A stretch of 64,000 nt of DNA from Mucilaginibacter terrigena (GCF_004168255.1 NZ_SEWG01000004.1:434001-498000); one strand, 5' to 3'; shown: positions 51,983-61,712, numbered from the stretch's first letter. Program-made: numbers and translations. Notes: a model not told the origin generated them from the letters alone.

Positions 51983-53056
51983 ATGATATTTCAAAGATCT
52001 AAGAGCACGCTGGTAAACATCCTTATACAAACCTTAATATGGGTGGTGCTGGGCATTGTGCTGTTATTTAACCAGCCGATTGGTTGGGGCATTGAGGTAC
52101 CTTACCAATTTTGGATAAAACAAACCTTGCTTTTTGTCATCCTTATAGCTGCGTACTACTTAAATGCCTATAGCCTGGTACCCGGGTTTTTATTAAAAAA
52201 CCGAACAGGTCTTTATTTCTTGCTGATCACTATTGTAATTGTTTTTATTTTGGTGTTTATGAGCTGGTTCGACAGCTACCTCGAACTTCCGCGCCTTTTC
52301 CTGGAAGCGTTTATGAAGAAGAAAGACGCTTTAAAACATCTGGATAAAAAACGTGGCTACGATATCCTTACCCTGGCTATCTCGGCATTGGTAATAGGCA
52401 TCAGCACCAGTATCACCACCACCCAGATCTGGCAGAAAGACAGGCAGCGCAACCAGGAAATGGAGCAGGAAAAAATAAGTTCCGAGCTATCATTTCTTAA
52501 AGCACAGATAAACCCGCACTTCTTTTTCAATACCCTTAATAATATATACGCCCTTACGGTAGTTAATGTAGAAACATCGCGTACAGCGCTGCACCAGCTA
52601 TCGCGCATGATGCGTTACGTGCTTTACGATACCCAAAACAGTACCGCCCTGTTAAGCCAGGAAATTGCTTTTATAAAGGACTATATCAGCCTGATGCAGC
52701 TAAGGTTAACCGAAAGGGTAACTGTAAATTTCATCACCCCTAACCCTTTAAAGGAATACCCGGTGGCCCCTATGCTGTTTTTAACCTTTGTAGAAAATGC
52801 CTTTAAACACGGCGTAAGCGATACGCAGCCAAGCACCATCGATGTAATTATTGAGCAGAATGATAACCGCATAAACCTGATGGTAAAGAACGCCATATTT
52901 AAAACACAAGGCAGCAACATCGAAGAGAACCAGGGCATCGGCCTTAATAACACCATCCGCCGGCTTGATCTGCTTTACCCCGGCAAATACACCCTTAAGG
53001 CTGACGATACCGGCGAAGGGAATATGTATATTGTTAACTTAACCCTGCACCTGTAA
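51983..53056 (+). CDS. LytS-type sensor histidine kinase, 357 aa
   Basis: Four N-terminal membrane helices (about residues 12-145) are followed by a short coiled coil (QKDRQRNQEMEQEKISSELSF... split across 135-160) and a His_kinase domain. The phosphoacceptor region FLKAQINPHFFFNTLNNIYAL carries the conserved His, and GIGLNNTIRRLDLLYPGKY is the ATP-binding end. No periplasmic sensor domain is present, so it probably senses something in the membrane. The response regulator gene follows with a 4-bp gap. Confidence 0.93.
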   Translation: MIFQRSKSTLVNILIQTLIWVVLGIVLLFNQPIGWGIEVPYQFWIKQTLLFVILIAAYYLNAYSLVPGFLLKNRTGLYFLLITIVIVFILVFMSWFDSYLELPRLFLEAFMKKKDALKHLDKKRGYDILTLAISALVIGISTSITTTQIWQKDRQRNQEMEQEKISSELSFLKAQINPHFFFNTLNNIYALTVVNVETSRTALHQLSRMMRYVLYDTQNSTALLSQEIAFIKDYISLMQLRLTERVTVNFITPNPLKEYPVAPMLFLTFVENAFKHGVSDTQPSTIDVIIEQNDNRINLMVKNAIFKTQGSNIEENQGIGLNNTIRRLDLLYPGKYTLKADDTGEGNMYIVNLTLHL

Positions 53057-53060
53057 CTAT

Positions 53061-53819
53061 ATGACCATAAATTGCATAGCTGTAGACGATGAGCCTTTGG
53101 CGCTTGGGCTGATCTGCGCCTTTATTGAGCAAACGCCTTTCCTTAACCTGGTTAGCCGCTACGGCAGCGCGGTTGAGGCCCTGGGCGGCTTACAGCAACA
53201 CAAGGTAGACCTGCTGTTTTTAGATATACAGATGCCCAACCTTAACGGCATCGAGCTTGCCCGCGTGTTGGACAGCCGGGGGCCAAACAAGCCGCGCATT
53301 ATTTTCACCACCGCTTACAACCAATTTGCGCTTGAAGGTTATAAGGTAGACGCGCTCGACTACCTGCTGAAACCATTTAATTATGAGGAATTTTTGCATG
53401 CGGCAAACAAGGCCCTGGCTTATGTAGAATTGGTGCAAAAATCAAATGCGGTACAACCTGTAGCAGAAGCGCCAGCTTTAGCACCCGAACGCGTTGAAGA
53501 CGATTACTTGTTTGTTAAGGTGGAGTATCAACTGGTACGCATAGCATTAAGCGATATTTTATACATGGAAAGCCTGAAGGATTATGTAAAGATCTTTTTG
53601 AAGGACACTGAAAAGGCCATACTCACCCTTGGCAGCCTTAAAGCCCTGGAAGAAAAACTGCCCGCCAAACGATTTATGCGTGTGCACCGCTCTTATATCG
53701 TATCGCTGGATAAGATCAACTCCATTACTCGCAACGCCCTGCAGATCGGCAAGATCAATATTACCGTTGGCGACCAATATAAGGAGGAGTTCAGCAAATT
53801 TTTGAGTAAGTGGGTTTAG
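53061..53819 (+). CDS. LytTR-family response regulator, 252 aa
   Basis: Receiver domain (residues 1-115) with phosphoacceptor Asp55 in LLFLDIQMPN, acidic pocket DDE at 9-11 and KP switch in DYLLKPFN. The C-terminal LytTR DNA-binding domain (about 150-252) shows DILYMESLKDYVKIFL and FMRVHRSYIVSLDKI. LytTR proteins bind paired direct repeats about 21 bp apart; two such modules lie within 2 kb upstream. Cognate kinase is immediately upstream. Confidence 0.95.
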   Translation: MTINCIAVDDEPLALGLICAFIEQTPFLNLVSRYGSAVEALGGLQQHKVDLLFLDIQMPNLNGIELARVLDSRGPNKPRIIFTTAYNQFALEGYKVDALDYLLKPFNYEEFLHAANKALAYVELVQKSNAVQPVAEAPALAPERVEDDYLFVKVEYQLVRIALSDILYMESLKDYVKIFLKDTEKAILTLGSLKALEEKLPAKRFMRVHRSYIVSLDKINSITRNALQIGKINITVGDQYKEEFSKFLSKWV

Positions 53820-53908
53820 TAGCTCACAAAAAGTAATTAAACTGCCATAATTAATTACCAGGGGTTTATTTGTAAACCAAAGTAATGTTACATTCGTTTA
53901 TCATACAA

Positions 53909-54454
53909 ATGAACATACAGAAAATAACACTTGGCAACGGCTGCTTTTGGTGCACCGAAGCCATCTTCCAGTCGCTTAAGGGCGTAATATCAGTGGCATC
54001 TGGCTATACAGGCGGGCATACATCAAACCCCACCTATATGGACATCTGTAACGGCGATACCGGCCACGCGGAGGTTTTAGAGGTGGAATACGACACGGAT
54101 ATTTTATCGTTTGATGAATTGCTGCTGGTTTTCTTTAAAACCCATAACCCCACCACGCTTAACCGCCAGGGCAATGATGTAGGCACGCAATACCGCTCGG
54201 CTATATTTTATCATACCGATGAGCAAAAGCAGCAAGCCGAGGCCATGATCAAAACACTCACTGATGAAAAGGTATTTGATAAACCCATAGTAACCGAAGT
54301 GACACCCGCAAGCGAATTTTACAAGGCCGAAGACTATCATCAAAATTATTATAACGATAACCCCATGAAGCCGTATTGCGCCTTTGTGATACAGCCCAAA
54401 TTAAATAAGTTTGCCAAAGAATTTACCGACAAAATAAAGCCGGAACTTTTATAA
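53909..54454 (+). CDS. msrA: Peptide-methionine (S)-S-oxide reductase MsrA, 181 aa
   Basis: The catalytic GCFWCTEAIF (Cys12) together with YTGGHTSNPTYMDI, GHAEVLEVEYD and DVGTQYRSAIFYH are the MsrA blocks. It repairs oxidised methionine in proteins. I set the start at the second ATG at 53909 (MNIQKITLGNG), eight codons inside the longest frame, because family similarity begins there and no signal peptide is convincing. The phosphatase gene follows after 18 bp. Confidence 0.95.
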   Translation: MNIQKITLGNGCFWCTEAIFQSLKGVISVASGYTGGHTSNPTYMDICNGDTGHAEVLEVEYDTDILSFDELLLVFFKTHNPTTLNRQGNDVGTQYRSAIFYHTDEQKQQAEAMIKTLTDEKVFDKPIVTEVTPASEFYKAEDYHQNYYNDNPMKPYCAFVIQPKLNKFAKEFTDKIKPELL

Positions 54455-54472
54455 CCGGCCAAGCTTATTTAC

Positions 54473-55282
54473 ATGAAAAGATCCTTTATTGCCCTGCTTG
54501 CAGGCATCTTGTTATTGGCTGCCTGCTCAACCCCAAAAAAAACCGAAAACACTTCTATCGCCAATAACGGCAAAGTGTGGGCATCGCTTTGGCAACAAAG
54601 GGCGGCAGAGTATAAGGCGTTGTGTTTCCAGGCGTATAATGTGGCTAAATTCCGGCTGGATGAAGCGCTGAAAAACCCCGGCGACAAGCCGCTGGCCATT
54701 GTTACCGATATAGACGAAACCATATTGGACAATAGCCCTTATGATGCGGGCCGCGCTATCGACAATAAAGAATATACCCTTGATACCTGGAAAGCCTGGA
54801 CGGCTAAAGGCCGGGCGGATACTGTACCGGGCGCACCCTCTTTTTTTAAATACGCGGCATCAAGAGGGGTTTCGGTATTTTATATTTCCAACCGCTTTGA
54901 GGATGAACGCGCAGGAACGGTTAAAAACCTGCTGCTATACGGTTTGCCAAATGTTGATGAAGCCCACATACTGATAAGGCCAACCGGCGCAGGCTCCAGT
55001 AAAGAAGCCCGCCGACTGCAAGTAGCAAAAACCCATAACATTGTGTTGCTTTGCGGCGATAACCTGGCCGATCTCGACCTGCTGTATGACGGCGGCCTGC
55101 CCGAAGCTAAAAGGCAAACGGTTACCGAGCAGTTGAGAAAAGATTTTGGCAGCAGGTTTATTGTGATACCTAATGCAGATTATGGCGATTTTGAAGGCGC
55201 TTTCTTCAATGGCAACTACAAGCAATCGGGCGCTCAAAAAGATTCCATCATCAGGGCGAAGATTAAGGTGGATAAGGAGTAG
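54473..55282 (+). CDS. 5'-nucleotidase, lipoprotein e(P4) family acid phosphatase, 269 aa
   Basis: Lipoprotein signal (LLLAAC, Cys18). The HAD-type nucleophile region VTDIDETILDNS (Asp79, Asp81) and the later NIVLLCGDNLADLD acidic block are the class C acid phosphatase hallmarks. The enzyme removes phosphate from nucleoside monophosphates (such as NMN) at the outer membrane, supporting nucleotide salvage. The gene starts 18 bp after msrA and may be co-transcribed. Confidence 0.9.
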   Translation: MKRSFIALLAGILLLAACSTPKKTENTSIANNGKVWASLWQQRAAEYKALCFQAYNVAKFRLDEALKNPGDKPLAIVTDIDETILDNSPYDAGRAIDNKEYTLDTWKAWTAKGRADTVPGAPSFFKYAASRGVSVFYISNRFEDERAGTVKNLLLYGLPNVDEAHILIRPTGAGSSKEARRLQVAKTHNIVLLCGDNLADLDLLYDGGLPEAKRQTVTEQLRKDFGSRFIVIPNADYGDFEGAFFNGNYKQSGAQKDSIIRAKIKVDKE

Positions 55283-55308
55283 TAAGGACATATTATTCCG
55301 GAGCGAGA

Positions 55309-55379
55309 ATGTCATGGTGAGCCTGTCGAACCATTAGCGAACACGCCTTATACAAGTCTTCGACAAGCTCAGACTGACA
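55309..55379. repeat. Interspersed inverted repeat, copy 2
   Basis: Bases 55309-55339 are identical to 6825-6855 (starts ATGTCATGGTGAGCCTGTCG). The right arm TTCGACAAGCTCAGACTGACA pairs with the left arm. It lies directly after the acid phosphatase stop codon, in an intergenic position like copy 1. Confidence 0.78.
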
Positions 55380-55490
55380 GATCTACTTACAACAGGATGG
55401 ATTAAAAACCCGCAATCTTTTCCTATTTTTATACACAAGGAAACAAGCCGGCCAATTTGTTTGTTGATAATCCTTTAAACCTCACAACGC

Positions 55491-56357
55491 ATGACCATCC
55501 TCGAAAACGAATACCTTAAAGTAGCTATTGATGCCAAAGGAGCACAGCTAACCTCGTTTTTTAATAAACAAACCGGTGTTGAACAATTATGGCAGGCCGA
55601 CCCTGCTGTTTGGGGATACCACGCGCCAAACCTGTTCCCTATTGTTGGCGGATTGCTGAATAACCAACTGCATGTTGACGGGGAAACCTACACCATGAAC
55701 AGGCACGGTTTTGCCAGGCAGTCGGATTTTATTTTGCTGGATAGTGATGATGCACATGCGGGTTTTTCGTTACCGCATTGCGAAAAAACGCTTGCGGTAT
55801 ATCCTTACAAATTCGATTTCCAGGTGCTGTACACTTTAATAGAAAATGCCCTGCGGGTAACCTATAAGCTTATTAACCGCGACAAAAAGCCGGTTTATTT
55901 TTCGGTAGGCGGGCACCCCGCTTTTAATGTTCCTTTTAACGCAGGCGAAAAATTTGAAGATTATTACCTGGAATTTGAAACCCAGGAAAAACTTAGCGCG
56001 CACGTTTTGAACGCCGATGGCCTGTTCAACGGCGAAACACACCCGGTACCAACGCCAAATAAAAAACTTTACCTAACCCGTGAATTATTTGCTAAAGATG
56101 CACTGGTGTTTAAAAACCTGCAATCGCGCATGGTTACTATTAAAAGCACTAAACACGACCAGAGCTTATCGGTAGAGTTTCCGCATTTTAATTACCTGGG
56201 GATCTGGGCAAAGCCCGGTGCCGATTTTGTTTGCATCGAACCATGGCTGGGCTGCGCCGATTCGGCCGGGGAGCCTAAGGATATTAAACAAAAAGAGGAT
56301 ATTCAAAAGGTTGTTGTGGGGCACGTTTTTGAAGCGTCGTTTTACATCAGCATATAA
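55491..56357 (+). CDS. Aldose 1-epimerase family protein (LacX-like), 288 aa
   Basis: Galactose mutarotase-like fold. GVEQLWQADPAVWGYHAPNLFPIVGGL and MNRHGFARQSDF (His in the expected catalytic place), YFSVGGHPAFNVPF and the C-terminal IWAKPGADFVCIEPWLGCAD (likely catalytic Glu) fit the LacX/YphB-type branch. It probably interconverts sugar anomers in the cytoplasm; no signal peptide is present. Monocistronic. Confidence 0.88.
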   Translation: MTILENEYLKVAIDAKGAQLTSFFNKQTGVEQLWQADPAVWGYHAPNLFPIVGGLLNNQLHVDGETYTMNRHGFARQSDFILLDSDDAHAGFSLPHCEKTLAVYPYKFDFQVLYTLIENALRVTYKLINRDKKPVYFSVGGHPAFNVPFNAGEKFEDYYLEFETQEKLSAHVLNADGLFNGETHPVPTPNKKLYLTRELFAKDALVFKNLQSRMVTIKSTKHDQSLSVEFPHFNYLGIWAKPGADFVCIEPWLGCADSAGEPKDIKQKEDIQKVVVGHVFEASFYISI

Positions 56358-56442
56358 AAATCAACTATTTTATATTTTTTTAAAACATTTAAATTGATTT
56401 TACGCTTATCATAAAAAACACATACTTACAACATTTACAACT

Positions 56443-56781
56443 ATGAAAAAGAAAATTTATCTAATTGCCGTAACCATGCTACTTACTGTAGTTGCCTTTA
56501 ACAGTAATGCTGCCACTTTTACTGATAATAAGGACATTTACAAAGAAGCTGCATCTCACATGACAAACGAGCAGCGAGTAGCACGTGTTGAAGAAATAAA
56601 GCTGCGTGTTAACGAGATCAAAGCAATGGACAAATCCCAGTTGAACAAAGCAGAGAAAAAAGAATTAAAATCTGAGCTAAAGAACCTTAAACACGAAGCA
56701 CAAGCCATGGGTGGCGGTGGTGTTTACCTTTCAATTGGTGCAATTATCATCATCATTTTAGTATTGATCCTGATCTTGTAA
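56443..56781 (+). CDS. Small protein with signal, charged helix and hydrophobic tail, 112 aa
   Basis: A signal peptide (ends NSNAA, about residue 23) is followed by a highly charged helical stretch (RVARVEEIKLRVNEIKAMDK, then KAEKKELKSELKNLKHEA) likely to form a coiled coil, a GGGG linker and a C-terminal hydrophobic helix (LSIGAIIIIILVLILIL). This layout suggests a periplasmic helix held at the membrane by its tail. Similar short proteins are frequent in Sphingobacteriales (from memory); no function is known. A strong terminator follows. Confidence 0.75.
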   Translation: MKKKIYLIAVTMLLTVVAFNSNAATFTDNKDIYKEAASHMTNEQRVARVEEIKLRVNEIKAMDKSQLNKAEKKELKSELKNLKHEAQAMGGGGVYLSIGAIIIIILVLILIL

Positions 56782-56802
56782 TCATCCCAAACAAAAACAT
56801 TT

Positions 56803-56837
56803 ACAACAAAGGGCGCCAAAATGGTGCCCTTTGTTGT
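56803..56837. terminator. Bidirectional terminator
   Basis: ACAACAAAGGGCGCCA and TGGTGCCCTTTGTTGT pair with one mismatch and a 3-nt loop, between convergent genes. Confidence 0.85.
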
Positions 56838-56853
56838 TGCTTATAATTCTGCA

Positions 56854-58692
56854 TTATTCTTTGACAACCTGGTTTAATACAGGATGATCAAAGGTCGACA
56901 ATTCGGTGTGGCCGCCTTTTAGCTGATCGAACACTACCACTTCGTTTACGCCCTTCTTCAACCATGCGGCAGGCACGTACAGCGTTTGCTGCGGGCCAAT
57001 TTCCCAGTATTTGCCCAGGTTGTGCCCATTAATAAATACGAAGCCTTTGCCAAAGCCCTTCATATCCAGGTAAGTATCAACCACACCACGCAGCGAAAAC
57101 GTGCCGCGGTATAGTGCGGGCTGTAACTCACCCTCGTTTTGCTGTGGCAGGTATTTAAAGCCCCCGGTTGTAATAAACGGGAATTTGTACATTTTCCACC
57201 CTAAAAGCTCCTGCCCGTTAAGGGTTACATTATCGGTTATGCCCTGGCGGTTATCAGTAAGGTATGGGCCGTAATTAATGCGGCCATTGTTCTCTACCAG
57301 GATATCTAAAATACTGTTTGGTGTTTGGTTATTTAGTTGCAGCGAATCGAGTTTTAAACGGCGGTCTAATACGCTGATGCGCTTACCGTTTAAGTAAACG
57401 GTGGCATAATCCCTCAATTCCTTAATTTTAAGCAGACCGCTTGCCGCGTTCGCCAGCGTAGTGCGGTACAAAACAAAGCCATAGCCCTGGTCAAGATCCT
57501 CAAAGCTTAGCGGCTTTTCAGATTCGACCGGTGTACCCAAATTACTAAACAGGTTTGCAACGCCGGTAAACTTTACTACCTCTAAACCAAACGTCCGGCG
57601 TTTTTTTTCGGGCACATCGGGCAGGCGCTCACCGGCAGGCAGGTGTTTGGCAATGATGTCCCTAAACTTAAAATATTTTGGTGTAGGGTTGCCGGCTTCA
57701 TCCAGCGGGGCGTCATAATCATAACTTGATGTTTGGGGCGCGTAAGCCTCGGTACGGCTCATATTTGCGCCGTTCATAAAATCGCGCGTAGTACCGCCGT
57801 GGAACATGTACATGTTGATAGAGATACCTGCCGATAAAACCTCATCCAGCTTCTTGGCATCTTCATCGGCGTTGCTGCCGCTATGCGGTTTTCCCCAGCT
57901 ATCAAACCAACCGGGGTACCATTCGGCTATGTAATACGGGCCTTTGCCGTTGTGGTATTTATTGATGAGTGCCTTTACTTTTGCGGGGTTATCCTCGCCG
58001 TTCACGGCGGGTAAAAAGCCGGGCAGGTAACCGGCTGGCATCTGACCAGGGCCGTCGCAGGTAAATAGCAGGCCGTCAAACCCTGCCTCGCGGAAGATCT
58101 TTTCGTTTTGGGCCAGGTACTCCTTATCATTACTGAACGAGCCGTATTCGTTCTCTATCTGCACCATCAGAATATTGCCGCCGTGGTTTACCTGCAACTG
58201 GGCAAGCTGTTTGCCTACCTCCATCATGTAATTGCGGTAAGCGTTGATAAAGGCAGGGTCTTTACTGCGCACTTTTAAGTTTTTATCCTTTAACAGCCAC
58301 CAGGGGTAACCCCCAAATTCCCATTCGGCACAAACGTAGGGACTTGGGCGCATTACCACCCAAAGGCCTTCTTCCTTCGCTATGCGTACAAATTCGGCTA
58401 TATCGTTATTGCCGGTGAAATCATATTTGCCCTGCACGGGTTCGTGCGCGTTCCAGAAAACGTAAGTGGCTACAGTATTTAACCCCATGGCTTTGGCCAT
58501 TTTCATGCGCTCGCGCCAGTACTCGCGGGGGATGCGGGTGTAGTGCATCTCGCCGGATATCATTTGCAGGGGCTTACCGTCGAGCAAAAAGGTACTATCG
58601 CCCAAGGCAAAAGTGTGCTCGGCAGTTTGCGCCTTAGCGGTGATAAACCCACCAAAAAACAGGGTGCAATAAATTAATATCCTCTTCAACAT
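56854..58692 (-). CDS. Secreted GH35 beta-galactosidase, 612 aa
   Basis: A signal peptide (ends ITAKAQ, about residue 22) precedes the GH35 barrel. The acid/base is Glu182 in VQIENEYGSF and the nucleophile Glu257 in YIAEWYPGWFDSWG. MHYTRIPREYWRERMKMAKAMGLN is the family's N-terminal block; a C-terminal galactose-binding-like domain follows (TYLDMKGFGKGFVFINGHNLGKYW). It cleaves terminal beta-galactosyl residues outside the cytoplasm. It is 14 bp downstream of the topoisomerase gene and may be co-transcribed, which is unexpected for a glycosidase. Confidence 0.94.
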   Translation of the reverse strand: MLKRILIYCTLFFGGFITAKAQTAEHTFALGDSTFLLDGKPLQMISGEMHYTRIPREYWRERMKMAKAMGLNTVATYVFWNAHEPVQGKYDFTGNNDIAEFVRIAKEEGLWVVMRPSPYVCAEWEFGGYPWWLLKDKNLKVRSKDPAFINAYRNYMMEVGKQLAQLQVNHGGNILMVQIENEYGSFSNDKEYLAQNEKIFREAGFDGLLFTCDGPGQMPAGYLPGFLPAVNGEDNPAKVKALINKYHNGKGPYYIAEWYPGWFDSWGKPHSGSNADEDAKKLDEVLSAGISINMYMFHGGTTRDFMNGANMSRTEAYAPQTSSYDYDAPLDEAGNPTPKYFKFRDIIAKHLPAGERLPDVPEKKRRTFGLEVVKFTGVANLFSNLGTPVESEKPLSFEDLDQGYGFVLYRTTLANAASGLLKIKELRDYATVYLNGKRISVLDRRLKLDSLQLNNQTPNSILDILVENNGRINYGPYLTDNRQGITDNVTLNGQELLGWKMYKFPFITTGGFKYLPQQNEGELQPALYRGTFSLRGVVDTYLDMKGFGKGFVFINGHNLGKYWEIGPQQTLYVPAAWLKKGVNEVVVFDQLKGGHTELSTFDHPVLNQVVKE

Positions 58693-58706
58693 AGCGCTCT
58701 CACGTA

Positions 58707-61598
58707 TTAAAATAAACCCAGCTGCCCTTTATCGTCAATTTCGATATCATCCGGATTGGTGATCTCAAAATCGATCTTTTTAGCAGGCGGCGTTACCGCC
58801 GGCTCGGGTTTTTCAGCAACTTCTTCCGGCTTTGGTTCGTCCTTTTTTGCCTCTTGCTCGTCTGCTTTCACCTTTGACTCTTCTGCTTTAGGCGTTGGTT
58901 CAACCGGTTTTTCTATAACGGGATTTGCGGGTTCAGATTGTATAGGCGCGGCCTGCGGTTTTGCTTCCGCGGCAACAGGAGCGGTATCAGCAACTTCTTT
59001 ATCCTCGCCGGTGATGGTAATTTCGGTATCCTCAACCGAATCAGGTGCCGGGTCTGGTACATCTGCCTCGTCGTCGTGCTCGGCTAACAGCTCCACACTT
59101 TTTACCTGGTGAACAGATAAGCGGTTACCCATCGCCTTCATCCCTTTTACATCTATCAGGTCGGTAAGGTTAAGGTCGGCTTCTTCGGGGATCAGCGTTT
59201 TGCCTTTCAGTTGCTCTACCTTTACAACAGGCTGCGCCGCGCCCGATATCAGTACCAGTTTTGAGCCGCTTTCGTCGCTGATGATGCTGGTTTGCTTACC
59301 AATAACGGTATTCTCAAACACAAAGCGTTTCACCATGTAATTTTTCGATTTGCCATCGTAATGCACCACCGCGAACACCTTTGCCGGGTCGTACTTCTCT
59401 ATTACGATCATCTTATCATCAAAGTGGTTATTCAGGTCGAAGCTGGTCAGCTCGTAGTTGCCATTGCTTAGTACATTCAGGATGCGGTCGTCGCCGTCAA
59501 ATTCGCCCAGGTATTTACCACGGCCATCGGCGTTAAGGCGTTTCAGGATATCATCATACCAGATCTTACGACCGGCCAGTGTAGAGATGCCCTTGCTTTT
59601 CAGTATCACCTTTTTTATCGGGTATTTGGTAACCATGTTGCCGATAGATGCCCTGCCTTTGATGGCTAAGGCTGCAAAATCTTCGTCAAACTGCAGCTTC
59701 TTCAGTTTGGCATGTGGTTTTAACTGGATGTTTACTACTTCGGCCTCGCCGTTGGGGTTGGCTGTAAAATACAGCGTTTTGGAGCCCTTGCCGCCTTTTG
59801 TCAGATCATACTCCTTATCGCGCGTGATGCCCGTTACCGAGAAGCGTTTGATATAGCTTACGCCGCTTTGCCCGTCCTTGTAGATCATGTTGTAAACGGT
59901 GCGCTCGTCGTTCTTTTTAAATACGGCAACGTGCACAATATCCTTGCCCACAAATACCTTATCCTGTACTTTGGTAACGATAAAGCGCCCATCCTCGCGG
60001 AAAACGATAATATCGTCGATATCCGAACACTCGCCCACCAGTTCTACATTATCGTCTTTCTTTAAGCCCGAGCCGATGAAACCATCTACCCTATTGGCAT
60101 AAAGTTTTACGTTGGCCAATGCTACCTGTGAAGCTTCCACCCTGTCAAAGGTGCGCAGCTCGGTTTTACGGCCACGGTCTTTACCATATTTCTCTCTTAA
60201 CTTTTCAAACCAGGCAATGGTATAATCGGTAAGGTGTTTTAAATGGTTCTTAACGGTTTTAATTTCCGTCTCTAAAGCTTTTATCTGCTCGTCCGTTTTC
60301 TTCACATCAAAACGGGTAATGCTGCTCATCGGTTTATCAATAAGCTTCTTATAATCTTCTGGTAATATGGTGCGATAGAACTGAGGGAAGAACGGCTCGA
60401 ACAATCGGTTCAATACCGCAAGCACACCCTCAAAGTCTGATGACTGTTCGTAATCGGGGTGCTTATACATCCCTTCCTGGATAAAGATCTTCAGCAGCGA
60501 GCTAAAAAAGATCTTCTCCATCAACTCCTTCAGCTTTATTTCCAGTTCCTGTTTCAGCAGCTCTTTGGTGAAGAAGGTGCTTTCGGTAAGCATATCGTTC
60601 ACGCTCATAAAGCGCGGCTTATCGTCCTGTATCACGCAGGTATTTGGCGATATGGAAACCTCACAATCGGTAAATGCGTAAAGCGCATCTATGGTAACAT
60701 CGGGCGAGATGCCCGGCGCCAGGTGGATCACTATCTCCACATCCTGGGCGGTGTTATCTTCTATCTTTTTTATCTTGATCTTACCCTTATCATTGGCAGA
60801 TATTACGCTGTCTATCAAGCTACCCGTAGTGGTGGTAAAAGGAATCTCGGTAATGGTAAGCGTTTTTTTATCCTTCTCTACAATTTTTGCGCGCACCCTT
60901 ATCCTGCCGCCGCGCTGCCCCTCGTTATAGGCCGAGGCATCTGCCATGCCACCTGTGGGGAAATCGGGCAGCAAGTTTGGCCTGTCGCCTTTGAGCGCCG
61001 CAATAGAGGCATCCAGTAACTCGATAAAATTATGGGGTAAGATCTTGGTAGCCAAACCTACGGCAATACCCTCGGCGCCCTGTGCCAGCAACAGCGGAAA
61101 CTTTACGGGCAACGTTATAGGCTCTTTGTTACGGCCATCATAACTGGCCTGCCAAACGGTAGTATCGGGGTTAAAAACAACATCTAAAGCAAACTTTGAC
61201 AAACGCGCCTCGATGTAACGCGGGGCAGCTGCCGAGTCGCCGGTTATTGGGTCGCCCCAGTTACCCTGGCAATCAATCAGCAGGTTTTTTTGCCCAATCT
61301 GCACCATGGCATCACCAATGGATGCATCCCCGTGCGGGTGATATTTCATGGTGTTGCCAATAACGTTGGCGGCCTTGTTAAAGCGCCCGTCGTCCATTTC
61401 CTTAAGCGAATGCAGGATGCGGCGCTGCACAGGCTTTAAGCCGTCGTTAATGTGCGGAACGGCACGGTCGAGTATTACATATGATGCATAATCAAGGAAC
61501 CAGTTTTCGTACAGCCCGTCAAGAGAAGTGACTTTATGAAGTATATTTTCTTCGTTATTATTTTCAGGGATATCAGGAGTGTTCAGATCGTCGCTCAT
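58707..61598 (-). CDS. parC: DNA topoisomerase IV subunit A (ParC-like), 963 aa
   Basis: Type IIA topoisomerase A subunit. The winged-helix region has NDGLKPVQRRILHSL and HPHGDASIGDAMV, and the catalytic tyrosine is Tyr128 in AAAPRYIEARLS. The C-terminal beta-pinwheel lacks a complete GyrA box (only TKGGKGSKTL resembles it), which favours ParC over GyrA. An acidic, Pro/Ala/Glu-rich low-complexity tail of about 100 residues precedes a terminal IDDKGQLGLF. Start set at 61598 (MSDDLNTPDI); the longer frame from 61691 adds 31 residues with no family resemblance. Confidence 0.9.
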   Translation of the reverse strand: MSDDLNTPDIPENNNEENILHKVTSLDGLYENWFLDYASYVILDRAVPHINDGLKPVQRRILHSLKEMDDGRFNKAANVIGNTMKYHPHGDASIGDAMVQIGQKNLLIDCQGNWGDPITGDSAAAPRYIEARLSKFALDVVFNPDTTVWQASYDGRNKEPITLPVKFPLLLAQGAEGIAVGLATKILPHNFIELLDASIAALKGDRPNLLPDFPTGGMADASAYNEGQRGGRIRVRAKIVEKDKKTLTITEIPFTTTTGSLIDSVISANDKGKIKIKKIEDNTAQDVEIVIHLAPGISPDVTIDALYAFTDCEVSISPNTCVIQDDKPRFMSVNDMLTESTFFTKELLKQELEIKLKELMEKIFFSSLLKIFIQEGMYKHPDYEQSSDFEGVLAVLNRLFEPFFPQFYRTILPEDYKKLIDKPMSSITRFDVKKTDEQIKALETEIKTVKNHLKHLTDYTIAWFEKLREKYGKDRGRKTELRTFDRVEASQVALANVKLYANRVDGFIGSGLKKDDNVELVGECSDIDDIIVFREDGRFIVTKVQDKVFVGKDIVHVAVFKKNDERTVYNMIYKDGQSGVSYIKRFSVTGITRDKEYDLTKGGKGSKTLYFTANPNGEAEVVNIQLKPHAKLKKLQFDEDFAALAIKGRASIGNMVTKYPIKKVILKSKGISTLAGRKIWYDDILKRLNADGRGKYLGEFDGDDRILNVLSNGNYELTSFDLNNHFDDKMIVIEKYDPAKVFAVVHYDGKSKNYMVKRFVFENTVIGKQTSIISDESGSKLVLISGAAQPVVKVEQLKGKTLIPEEADLNLTDLIDVKGMKAMGNRLSVHQVKSVELLAEHDDEADVPDPAPDSVEDTEITITGEDKEVADTAPVAAEAKPQAAPIQSEPANPVIEKPVEPTPKAEESKVKADEQEAKKDEPKPEEVAEKPEPAVTPPAKKIDFEITNPDDIEIDDKGQLGLF

Positions 61599-61712
61599 TC
61601 TGTAGCTAAAAATTATGGATGGGTAAAGATAGGGAAATGTGCAGAAAGGCGGGTGCGAAGAAGCGTAGTTTTTAGCTATAAGCGCGGTCATTTTATCAAC
61701 ATTTCAACAAAT

